From assembly GCA_017548175.1 (NCBI GenBank), contig JAFYMZ010000109.1, positions 1 through 13,922 of the forward strand: a stretch of 13,922 nt of DNA, in the 5' to 3' direction. Below, piece after piece: positions 7,216 through 12,219 of the stretch (its first letter is position 1; the number at the start of each line of letters is the position of its first letter). The notes under the pieces are model-generated. The model did not search any database. It was not told the DNA's origin and saw only the letters and a program-made list of their open reading frames with translations. The stretch comes from Clostridia bacterium. GTDB lineage: Bacteria > Bacillota_A > Clostridia > Oscillospirales > Butyricicoccaceae. A program made the translations under genes and the position numbers.

Positions 7216-8082
7216 TTATTCCACTTCCACCAGATCATATTCCCGACTGCCGCAGCCCAGTGCCGCAGCCGCCTCGATGGTCAGTACGCCGTTGCGGCTC
7301 TCGATGCGCTCGATCAGATGGGGCTTGCCCGGGTCAGAGCAGGCATAGACCAAATCGATGCAAGCCTGATCGATGGCCACCGGGTCGGTGCTGACCAGAA
7401 TGCCGATGTCCGCGATGCAGGGGTCCTCTGCCTTGGCGCAGCAGTCACAGTCCACGCTCATGTTCTTCATCACGTTGACGTACAGCAGGTTGCCATTGAA
7501 ATAGTCCACGATGTTGGCGGCGGCATCCGCCATAGACTCCAGAAAACTGTCGTGATCGGCAGTCCAGATCTTTTCCGGCTCGCCTGCGCCGTGGATGTAT
7601 GCCTTGCCAAAGGAAGAAGCCACGCCGATGGACAGCTGCTTCAGCGCGCCGCCGTAGCCGCCCATGGGATGTCCCTTAAAGTGCGACAGCACCAGCATGG
7701 AATCATAGTTTACGATGTTCTTGCCCACGTAGTTCTTTTTGATCTGCTTGCCTTGGGGGATGTCCAGCTCCAGATCGGGACCTTCCGCGTCCAGCAGATC
7801 CACGGGGAAGTACTTGCTCCAGCCGTGCTCCAGCAGAATGCGCTTGTGCTTTTCGGTGGTGTTGCGCTGGCCTTCGTAAGCGGTGTTGCATTCCACAACG
7901 GTACCGCCCACGTGGTCGATGACCGGTTTCCAAAAATCGGGCTTCAGAAAGTTCTGGTTGCCCTTTTCACCGGAGTGCAGCTTGATGGCTACCTTGCCGG
8001 GCAGTTCCTTGCCTGCCATCTGATACAGTTCCAGTACCTTTTCGGGGGTAATGGTGCGAGAAAAATATACCGTTGCGCGCAT
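7216..8082 (-). CDS. DUF362 domain-containing protein
   Basis: This 288-aa protein covers a full DUF362 domain: VAIKLHSGEKGNQNFLKPDF near residues 31-50, the SHFKGHPMGGYGGALKQLSIGVAS core (residues 133-156), and the late cysteine cluster D-C212-D-C214-C215-(6)-C222 followed by IADIGILVSTDPVAIDQA. Some DUF362 proteins carry a C-terminal ferredoxin domain; this one does not, and its clustered cysteines are the only visible metal-binding candidates. The function of the family is not settled, with a redox or iron-sulfur role usually assumed. AAAGGAGG precedes the ATG, and a strong promoter (8119-8147) lies about 40 bp upstream. It heads the operon DUF362, C_GCAxxG_C_C, flavodoxin-like. Confidence 0.9.
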   Translation of the reverse strand: MRATVYFSRTITPEKVLELYQMAGKELPGKVAIKLHSGEKGNQNFLKPDFWKPVIDHVGGTVVECNTAYEGQRNTTEKHKRILLEHGWSKYFPVDLLDAEGPDLELDIPQGKQIKKNYVGKNIVNYDSMLVLSHFKGHPMGGYGGALKQLSIGVASSFGKAYIHGAGEPEKIWTADHDSFLESMADAAANIVDYFNGNLLYVNVMKNMSVDCDCCAKAEDPCIADIGILVSTDPVAIDQACIDLVYACSDPGKPHLIERIESRNGVLTIEAAAALGCGSREYDLVEVE

Positions 8083-8118
8083 ATTGTTGCCTCCTTTGGC
8101 ATTGTTTTCGATGATTTT

Positions 8119-8147
8119 ATTATAGAGGGAAAAACGCTCAAAAGCAA
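8119..8147 (-). promoter_or_regulatory. Promoter of the DUF362 redox operon
   Basis: On the minus strand, TTGCTT (8142-8147) is 17 bp from a perfect TATAAT (8119-8124). It is divergent from the nitroreductase promoter; the two -35 boxes are only 10 bp apart, so one regulator bound between them could affect both. Confidence 0.8.
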
Positions 8148-8157
8148 GCCGTGTTTC

Positions 8158-8186
8158 TTGCAGAATGCACCGTGCCGTGCTATAAT
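8158..8186 (+). promoter_or_regulatory. Promoter of the nitroreductase gene
   Basis: TTGCAG (8158-8163) is 17 bp from a perfect TATAAT (8181-8186) that is preceded by TGC, an extended -10 element. The start of transcription would be near 8193, giving a leader of about 25 nt. Confidence 0.8.
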
Positions 8187-8219
8187 AAACCCATCCAAAT
8201 ACAGAAAGAAGGCCGAATG

Positions 8220-8750
8220 ATGCAAACCTTTGAGAATCTTTACAGCCGTCGCAGCGTCCGCAGTTATACCGGTGAGGGCCTCAGCCTGCGCGAACTGGCC
8301 GAGATCCTGAAGAGCGCCTATGCCGCACCCGTGGGAAAGGCCCAGTATCAGAGCCTGCATCTGACGGTGATTGAAAATAAAGACTATCTGGCCCGCTGGG
8401 AAGCCGCCGTAGGCGAAGCCACCGGCAATCCCGACGCCCATCCCTTCTACGGCGCACCCGTGATGATTCTGGTGTCCTCCGAGGTGGGCGCGCCGCCTAT
8501 GGACAACGTGGCCTATTCCAACGCCGCCATTCTGGCAGAGCATATGTCTTTGGCCGCAGTGGAGCTGGGTCTTGGCAGCTGCCTGATTTGGGGCGCCGTG
8601 CGTGTGCTGAACACCCGACCCGACCTGCTGGCCGAACTGCCCGTTCCCGCGGGAATGAAGCCCTGCTGCGGTGTCATCGTGGGTAAGACCGATGTAGAGT
8701 ATACCCTGCGCGAAGTGGCGGAAAACCGCATCAAAACCGATAAATTCTGA
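8220..8750 (+). CDS. Nitroreductase family protein
   Basis: This 176-aa flavoenzyme-type protein opens with MQTFENLYSRRSVRSYTGEGL, the conserved Arg-rich FMN-phosphate-binding start of the nitroreductase fold. PFYGAPVMILVSS and SNAAILAEHMSLAAVELGLGSCLIWGA follow, the helix pair that shapes the flavin pocket and dimer interface. It is a short member of the family, near 170-180 aa, of the type reducing quinones, flavins or nitro compounds with NAD(P)H; the real substrate is unknown. Two adjacent ATGs exist at 8217 and 8220. The second has the better spacing (7 nt) from AAGAAGG. A GTG at 8151 overlaps the promoter and is rejected. It is transcribed alone, with its own promoter and terminator, divergently from the redox operon. 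Confidence 0.92.
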   Translation: MQTFENLYSRRSVRSYTGEGLSLRELAEILKSAYAAPVGKAQYQSLHLTVIENKDYLARWEAAVGEATGNPDAHPFYGAPVMILVSSEVGAPPMDNVAYSNAAILAEHMSLAAVELGLGSCLIWGAVRVLNTRPDLLAELPVPAGMKPCCGVIVGKTDVEYTLREVAENRIKTDKF

Positions 8751-8775
8751 TGATATAATCCGCGAAAGCGATCAC

Positions 8776-8811
8776 AAAAAAGCCGATTTCGATGAAGAAA
8801 TCGGCTTTTTT
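8776..8811 (+). terminator. Rho-independent terminator after nitroreductase
   Basis: A 15-bp perfect inverted repeat (8776-8790 with 8797-8811) has a 6-nt loop GATGAA, with an A6 tract on one side and T6 on the other. It starts 25 bases after the nitroreductase stop. Confidence 0.9.
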
Positions 8812-8865
8812 GATGCGGAAAATTGGCGTCAGCGATGGTGCACGGAAAAAATTATAAATTTCCTC

Positions 8866-8894
8866 TTGACCAAATGAAAAAAGTCGTGTATACT
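8866..8894 (+). promoter_or_regulatory. Promoter of tRNA-Trp
   Basis: TTGACC (8866-8871) is 17 bp from TATACT (8889-8894), ending 19 bp before the first base of the mature tRNA. This is a near-consensus promoter, as usual for stable RNA genes. Confidence 0.85.
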
Positions 8895-8913
8895 AAATTA
8901 GTCCTCGTGACAC

Positions 8914-8989
8914 AGGGGTATAGCTCAGCTGGTAGAGCAGCGGTCTCCAAAACCGCGTGCCGAGGGTTCGAATCCTTCTGCCCCTGCCA
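8914..8989 (+). tRNA. tRNA-Trp (anticodon CCA)
   Basis: A full 76-nt cloverleaf can be folded by hand. The acceptor stem is 8914-8920 with 8979-8985 (one G-T pair). The D stem is GCTC/GAGC (8923-8926, 8935-8938). The anticodon stem is GCGGT/ACCGC around loop CTCCAAA, with anticodon CCA at 8947-8949. The variable loop is GTGCC, and the T stem GAGGG/CCTTC encloses TTCGAAT at 8967-8973. The discriminator is G and the CCA end is encoded (8987-8989). Anticodon CCA reads UGG, so it carries tryptophan. It has its own promoter and terminator. Its last 22 nt region recurs 140 bp downstream, which suggests use as an integration target. Confidence 0.97.
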
Positions 8990-8991
8990 AA
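8970..8991 (+). repeat. Direct repeat copy 1: tRNA-Trp 3' end (candidate attachment core)
   Basis: These 22 bases (last T-loop bases, 3' T stem, acceptor strand, CCA and two A) are repeated exactly at 9110-9131. A repeat covering precisely a tRNA 3' end is the usual footprint of tRNA-directed integrative elements. Confidence 0.75.
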
Positions 8992-8994
8992 AAG

Positions 8995-9030
8995 AAAAAC
9001 CACACCAAACGGTGTGGTTTTTTCTTTTTT
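8995..9030 (+). terminator. Rho-independent terminator of tRNA-Trp
   Basis: A stem of 12 bp (8995-9006 with 9011-9022, core CCACACC/GGTGTGG) and loop AAAC is followed by TCTTTTTT. It begins five bases after the encoded CCA. Confidence 0.9.
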
Positions 9031-9042
9031 GAAACTGGAGTG

Positions 9043-9059
9043 GGATTCGAACCCTCGGC
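9043..9059 (-). repeat. 17-nt exact inverted copy of the tRNA-Trp T arm
   Basis: Read on the minus strand these 17 bases equal 8959-8975, covering the end of the variable loop, the 5' T-stem strand, the T loop and two bases of the 3' strand. No acceptor stem or CCA follows on the minus strand, so this is not an intact tRNA gene. It may be a remnant of another tRNA or an inverted fragment. Confidence 0.75.
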
Positions 9060-9068
9060 CTATGGAAT

Positions 9069-9108
9069 GCACCGCAGGTGCGGGTTCCCGGAGCCCGCGC
9101 AGCGGGCT
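9069..9108. repeat. Pair of GC-rich hairpins
   Basis: Two short hairpins share the loop GCA: GCACC/GGTGC (9069-9073 with 9077-9081) and AGCCCGC/GCGGGCT (9092-9098 with 9102-9108). Between them is CGGGTTCCCG, itself a small palindrome. They lie inside the interval bounded by the two tRNA 3'-end copies and resemble REP-like palindromic units, though I cannot show other copies in this window. Confidence 0.5.
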
Positions 9109-9109
9109 T

Positions 9110-9131
9110 GAATCCTTCTGCCCCTGCCAAA
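9110..9131 (+). repeat. Direct repeat copy 2: displaced tRNA-Trp 3' end
   Basis: Identical to 8970-8991, including the encoded CCA. The sequence before it is a GC hairpin and not the rest of a tRNA, so only the 3' tail was duplicated. It is consistent with a leftover attachment site. Confidence 0.75.
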
Positions 9132-9133
9132 TG

Positions 9134-9196
9134 AAACAACCATAGTAATTCGAACCCCCAAGGGTTAGAGTGGACTATGGTTGTTTTATTTTTTGC
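9134..9196 (+). terminator. Long-loop hairpin with T-rich tail
   Basis: A 13-bp perfect inverted repeat (9134-9146 with 9174-9186) flanks a 27-nt loop containing ATTCGAACCC and a small AACCC/GGGTT stem, followed by TATTTTTTG. It could act as a second terminator. The T-loop decamer inside the loop links it to the other tRNA-like fragments here. Confidence 0.5.
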
Positions 9197-9302
9197 ATTG
9201 CAATTAGCGGCTTTTTCAAGCCGCTTTTCCAATATTCCATTTAGAATTCTTTTTGAAAGCTCGGAAAAGTTGTGCTAAAAAACTGAAAATTGAGCGATTC
9301 GA
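9187..9302. other. Intergenic stretch without genes
   Basis: From the end of the long-loop hairpin to the IS end I see no gene. It contains one small hairpin, AGCGGCTT/AAGCCGCT (9206-9213 with 9218-9225) with a short TTTT tail, and at 9297-9306 a third inverted ATTCGAACCC decamer touching the IS terminal repeat. The sequence is clearly AT-richer than the region before the tRNA. Confidence 0.6.
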
Positions 9303-9317
9303 ACCCCAATATCTAGC

Positions 9318-10256
9318 TTACGGATCTTCAAAAGGTGTTGCTGCTCTAAGGTATTCCTCCTCTTTCTTTTGGGGCGTCTTGTAGCGTATTGATTCATGTG
9401 GCCTTTCCGTATTATAAAACTCAATATATTTGTCAATCGCCGCTCTGAATTCTCGTTCAGAGCGGTATCTGTATCTATACAGCTCCTCACGCTTCATGGA
9501 AGAAAAGAAAGACTCCATGACTGAATTATCGTAAGGTACACCTGGTTTTGAGAATGATTGTGTAACACCACGCACTTTCAGATAATCTGCAAAAACACGT
9601 GCTCGATAGTTACTGCCCTGATCGGAATGAAAGACTAGACCAGCTTCAGGTCTTCGAGATTCGTATGCAGATTTGAAAGTTTCTTTTGTCAGGTGCGTAC
9701 TATTGCTAAAACCAACTTTGTGGGCAATTACCCTGCGGGCAAATAAATCGATAATAGCACAGATGTAATACTGCTTTTCCTTGAATCGGAAATGTGTAAC
9801 ATCGCTGACCCAGATCTGATTTGGCCTGTCGGTCTTAAATTGTCGCTTCACGAGATTTTTGCACTTACGGGACTCATCAGTATATTGTTTCTTTGCGCCG
9901 GAACGAATACTGCATAAACCCATTTCCTGCATCAGCTCACTGACAAACCCCTTCGTTACCGGGATTCCACTTTCTTTTAATATGGCTGCGATTTTAAGCG
10001 CGCCAAAGATCTGGTTACTGTCATAGTATATGCGAAGAATCCGTTCACGCATTTCCTCCCGGCGTCTTGCAGCAACGGTATTTCCTTTCTTTCCACGCTT
10101 GATATAGTTGTAAAATGTGCCTCTTGGAACATCCAGTGTTTCACACATGAGATGTACGCTGTACTTTTCTGTATGGTAAAGCTCTTCCAGAACTTGAAGT
10201 TTCTTATCCAAGGGGATTTCTGAAATATCACTTACCAGTTTGATTACTTCAAGCAT
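9318..10256 (-). CDS. IS3-family transposase OrfB (DDE integrase core)
   Basis: This 312-aa protein has an N-terminal helical/HTH part (residues about 15-55), an HTH_21-like region (residues 68-115, REEMRERILRIYYDSNQIFGALKIAAIL), and an rve integrase core. The catalytic residues are D152 (WVSDVTHF), D212 (VFHSDQGSNY) and E248 (NSVMESFF), with exactly 35 residues between the second Asp and the Glu, the D,D(35)E signature of the family. FYNTERPHESIRYKTPQ closes the domain. The ATG at 10256 lies 5 bp past the orfA stop; an A7 heptamer at the end of orfA places OrfB in the -1 frame, so the active transposase is expected to be an OrfA-OrfB fusion. The stop is 6 bp from the inner end of the terminal repeat. 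Confidence 0.95.
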   Translation of the reverse strand: MLEVIKLVSDISEIPLDKKLQVLEELYHTEKYSVHLMCETLDVPRGTFYNYIKRGKKGNTVAARRREEMRERILRIYYDSNQIFGALKIAAILKESGIPVTKGFVSELMQEMGLCSIRSGAKKQYTDESRKCKNLVKRQFKTDRPNQIWVSDVTHFRFKEKQYYICAIIDLFARRVIAHKVGFSNSTHLTKETFKSAYESRRPEAGLVFHSDQGSNYRARVFADYLKVRGVTQSFSKPGVPYDNSVMESFFSSMKREELYRYRYRSEREFRAAIDKYIEFYNTERPHESIRYKTPQKKEEEYLRAATPFEDP

Positions 10257-10261
10257 GCCCT

Positions 10262-10492
10262 CTAATTTTTTTCGTGTGCTTTTAATTGATAGTAATCCAT
10301 AGCTTCTACTGTAATAGAACCATCTTGATTCTTAGCAGATTCATGGCGTAACTTTCTTGCTTCGGCAAGCCATGCATAGACTGTGCTCTTGGGAACTCCG
10401 ATATCGGTAGCTATGACGCTGACTGCTTCTCCATTTAATCGCCTTTGGAACAATTGTTTTTTCTCTTCATTTGTTATGTTGTGCTTTGGCAT
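10262..10492 (-). CDS. IS3-family OrfA (helix-turn-helix protein)
   Basis: This 76-aa basic protein has a helix-turn-helix at about residues 20-44 (AVSVIATDIGVPKSTVYAWLAEARK), typical of IS3-family OrfA, which binds the terminal repeats and is fused to OrfB by frameshifting. The ATG at 10492 follows AGGAGG. The last sense codons are GAA AAA AAT before TAG, forming the A7 slippery run at 10266-10272. A strong hairpin (10504-10541) sits immediately upstream of the ribosome site. Confidence 0.9.
   Translation of the reverse strand: MPKHNITNEEKKQLFQRRLNGEAVSVIATDIGVPKSTVYAWLAEARKLRHESAKNQDGSITVEAMDYYQLKAHEKN
10266..10272 (-). promoter_or_regulatory. A7 slippery heptamer for -1 ribosomal frameshift
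   Basis: On the minus strand, orfA ends GAA AAA AAT TAG. Slipping back one base on the seven A residues yields AAA TTA GAG GGC ATG CTT GAA, which runs directly into the OrfB frame without a stop. This is the standard IS3-family expression device. Confidence 0.75.
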
Positions 10493-10503
10493 AATGAAGC
10501 CTC

Positions 10504-10541
10504 CTATAATTATTGGGGTGTAGTATCCCCAACAATTATAG
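10504..10541. repeat. Near-perfect palindrome across the outer IS end
   Basis: 14 of 15 positions pair between 10504-10518 and 10527-10541, with an 8-nt loop TGTAGTAT. The inner arm contains the IS terminal repeat; the outer arm is an inverted copy of it carrying one mismatch. Similarity stops at both edges. On the minus strand it lies directly before the orfA AGGAGG. Confidence 0.8.
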
Positions 10542-10586
10542 ATAGTATGTCAAAAATAAAGGATATCCATCAACAGAGAGATCTTA

Positions 10587-10619
10587 TTTCTGCATATAAA
10601 CACTTAAATTATGTGCAGA
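10587..10619. promoter_or_regulatory. Operator copy 1 upstream of fic
   Basis: An inverted pair with arms TCTGCATATAA (10589-10599) and TTATGTGCAGA (10609-10619), complementary except for one position. Its left arm with two preceding T (13 nt) is repeated exactly at 10641-10653, and ATGTGCAGA (10611-10619) is repeated at 10666-10674. Confidence 0.7.
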
Positions 10620-10635
10620 TTTGTTGCTTACATGG

Positions 10636-10664
10636 TTGATTTTCTGCATATAATATGTTATAGT
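10636..10664 (+). promoter_or_regulatory. Promoter of the fic operon
   Basis: TTGATT (10636-10641) is 17 bp from TATAGT (10659-10664), which is preceded by TGT as an extended -10. Transcription would start near 10671, about 17 nt before the fic ATG. Operator copy 2 (10641-10676) overlaps the spacer, the -10 box and the start point. Confidence 0.65.
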
Positions 10665-10676
10665 AATGTGCAGAAA
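10641..10676. promoter_or_regulatory. Operator copy 2 overlapping the fic promoter
   Basis: TTTCTGCA (10641-10648) and TGCAGAAA (10669-10676) are perfect inverted arms, with further inner matches to copy 1. The centres of the two copies are about 54 bp apart, close to five helical turns, so proteins bound to both would lie on the same face. Its position over the -10 region fits repression. Confidence 0.7.
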
Positions 10677-10687
10677 GGGGCATGGAT

Positions 10688-11734
10688 ATGCGTAAATTTG
10701 ATTATTCTTTTTTAAATAACGGGTTACTCCCTGCTGGACTTGTAAATTTGACTGCCAGTATTGCTTCTCTGAAAACAATGGCAAGTGTTCGGAAAGAAGA
10801 ACATCTGCAGGTATTCACCGAACTGGAAGCTGTGGCCAAAGTTCAATCCATCAAAAGTTCCAATGCGATTGAAGGTATCGTAACCAGCGATGAACGAATT
10901 GCAGCGATTGTCAATCAAAACAGTGCTCCACTAAACCACAACGAAGCAGAGATTGCCGGTTACAGAGATGCGCTGAACGAAATCCATCAAGGACATGCTT
11001 ATATTGATTTTCGGGAGCGGGATATTCTGCGGCTTCACGAAATTATGATGTCTCTTGCGGGTTATGAGTATGGTGGACAGTATAAAACAGATGATAATGT
11101 GATCCTGGAAGTGGATGCTGATGGAAAACGGCGCGTGCGTTTCCGACCGACCCCTGCCTCTGAAACAAAGCAGGCTATGGAGCAACTGGAGTTGGCATAC
11201 ATGGAAGCAAAAAGTGATGCGGCGATTAATCAGCTTCTTCTGATTCCATGTGTTATTTTGGATTTTCTGTGCATTCATCCTTTTCGGGATGGCAATGGCA
11301 GAATGTCCCGATTGCTATCCCTGCTTCTTCTGTACAAAAATGGATATGACGCAGGAAAATATGTGTCCTTTGAAGAGCAGATCAATAACTATAAGGCATA
11401 TTATTACGAAGCATTACGGCAATCCTCCACAGGTTGGGAAACGAACGAAAATGACTATTTTCCCTTTGTGGAAAACTTTCTATCCACGCTATACATGTGC
11501 TATAAAGAACTGGATAAGCGCTTTGCTGTGGTTCATGGCAAGAAGGTTACCAAGAAGGCAAGAATTGAGGCAACCATACTGAATAGTTTGACTCCGGTAT
11601 CCAAATCTGATATTTGTCATATTCTCCCGGATGTTAGTCCTACAACTGTGGAAGCAGTCTTGGGTGCAATGGTCAAAGCTGGTACAATCCAAAAAATTGG
11701 TCAGGGACGTGCATCCAGATATATTGCACGCTAA
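10688..11734 (+). CDS. Fic family protein with inhibitory motif and C-terminal winged helix
   Basis: This 348-aa Fic-domain protein has the active-site loop H197-PFRDGNGRMSR-208, a full match to HxFx(D/E)GNGRxxR, so it should transfer AMP or another nucleotide part to a protein hydroxyl. S58-NAI-E62-G63 matches the (S/T)xxxE(G/N) inhibitory helix; since it precedes the Fic core, this is a class II, self-inhibited enzyme. The C-terminal 60 residues (KKARIEATILNSLTPVSKSDICHILPDVSPTTVEAVLGAMVKAGTIQKIG, split here for reading at SKSD and SPTT) look like a winged helix. The ATG at 10688 is preferred over 10682 because AAAGGGG is 7 nt away rather than 1. It is the first gene of a three-gene operon, preceded by twin operators. 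It could be a regulator, a toxin or an immune effector. Confidence 0.9.
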   Translation: MRKFDYSFLNNGLLPAGLVNLTASIASLKTMASVRKEEHLQVFTELEAVAKVQSIKSSNAIEGIVTSDERIAAIVNQNSAPLNHNEAEIAGYRDALNEIHQGHAYIDFRERDILRLHEIMMSLAGYEYGGQYKTDDNVILEVDADGKRRVRFRPTPASETKQAMEQLELAYMEAKSDAAINQLLLIPCVILDFLCIHPFRDGNGRMSRLLSLLLLYKNGYDAGKYVSFEEQINNYKAYYYEALRQSSTGWETNENDYFPFVENFLSTLYMCYKELDKRFAVVHGKKVTKKARIEATILNSLTPVSKSDICHILPDVSPTTVEAVLGAMVKAGTIQKIGQGRASRYIAR

Positions 11735-11746
11735 TGGAGATATCAT

Positions 11747-12187
11747 ATGCAAAAGAACTTGAAGCTAAAATTGGAGCATTTGAGTCGTGATCAACTGCTT
11801 GAGTTGCTGGAAGAACTGAGCAATGTGCCGGATGTGCAGAAAATGATAAAAGCAATGGTTGCCCCTAGCAAAGGTGATCTTGACAGGCTAGTTCAACAGC
11901 TTGCTAACCGATGCGAAATCTATATGTGCAATTCTTGCAATGCGAAGGATTATGACCGGATGCTGTCGGCACTGACACCGATTTATGGTGCCTATCGTTT
12001 TGCCGATACGAAGATCGCCGCATATATCGCATGGAAAACATACTGTGTTCTTCTCGATTATGACATAGAAGACTATTATGGACTAATTGGCGATATGATT
12101 TCTGACTTGAGATTCAGTATGCGGCAGCATCCTGATATGTTTACAAATGAAGAGAAATTGCGGTATGCAGAATTCATTGAAGAATAA
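11747..12187 (+). CDS. Uncharacterised 146-aa helical protein
   Basis: I do not recognise this protein. It starts with ATG behind GGAGA, 12 bp after the fic stop, and ends 32 bp before the primase-helicase gene. The N-terminal part (LEHLSRDQLLELLEELSNVPDVQKMIKAM) is a Leu-rich amphipathic helix pair with mostly acidic charge. After a short linker (APSKGD) further helices follow, with cysteines C56, C61, C64 and C100, where C61-N-S-C64 is a lone CxxC. The C-terminal half (YDRMLSALTPIYGAY through AEFIEE) reads like helical-repeat material. There is no signal peptide or membrane segment. The N-terminal pattern is vaguely like the helical region found beside SWIM zinc fingers, but no SWIM motif is present. 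Its conserved position, if confirmed elsewhere, would suggest an adaptor or regulator of the neighbours. Confidence 0.75.
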   Translation: MQKNLKLKLEHLSRDQLLELLEELSNVPDVQKMIKAMVAPSKGDLDRLVQQLANRCEIYMCNSCNAKDYDRMLSALTPIYGAYRFADTKIAAYIAWKTYCVLLDYDIEDYYGLIGDMISDLRFSMRQHPDMFTNEEKLRYAEFIEE

Positions 12188-12219
12188 CGGGATCTAACTG
12201 AACGCAAGAGGGTGAGGTT

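Larger units (their letters stand above)
9303..10519 (-). mobile_element. IS3-family insertion sequence
   Basis: About 1.2 kb, with orfA and orfB on the minus strand and ends that share the inverted core ACCCCAATA (9303-9311 read on plus; 10511-10519 read on minus), with weaker similarity continuing inward to TAG. IS3-family ends commonly carry a CCCCAA core near the tip, so the true tips may lie several bases further out. I could not find a convincing target-site duplication. Both reading frames and the catalytic triad are intact, so it may be active or recently active. Confidence 0.85.

Noticed and set aside
6154..8220. 688-codon plus-strand open frame opposite the redox operon
   Set aside because: Its length comes from GC-rich codon bias of three well-supported minus-strand genes; it is rich in His/Gln/Val with no domain.
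8823..9032. 69-codon plus-strand open frame over the tRNA promoter and tRNA
   Set aside because: Overlaps a confident tRNA with its promoter and terminator; the peptide is the tRNA read in frame.
8852..9232. 126-codon minus-strand open frame across tRNA-Trp
   Set aside because: It translates the antisense of the tRNA (the phrase SNPRHAVLETAALPAELYP is a well-known artefact of reverse-read tRNA genes) and of two terminators; no ribosome site or coding character.
9043..9320. Minus-strand tRNA genes suggested by the GGGTTCGAAT motifs
   Set aside because: None can be extended to a paired T stem plus acceptor stem and CCA; only T-arm fragments exist.
10535..10553. TTGACA and TATAAT on the minus strand upstream of the IS
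   Set aside because: The boxes are only 7 bp apart, so they cannot form one promoter.
10587..10676. Possible start of a CRISPR array
   Set aside because: Only two copies, with internal dyad symmetry and a promoter inside one of them; spacing and context fit operators, and no cas gene is present.
10584..10784. 66-codon minus-strand open frame over the fic promoter
   Set aside because: Lies across the operators, promoter and start of fic, has no ribosome site, and its repeated YMQK reflects the operator repeats.
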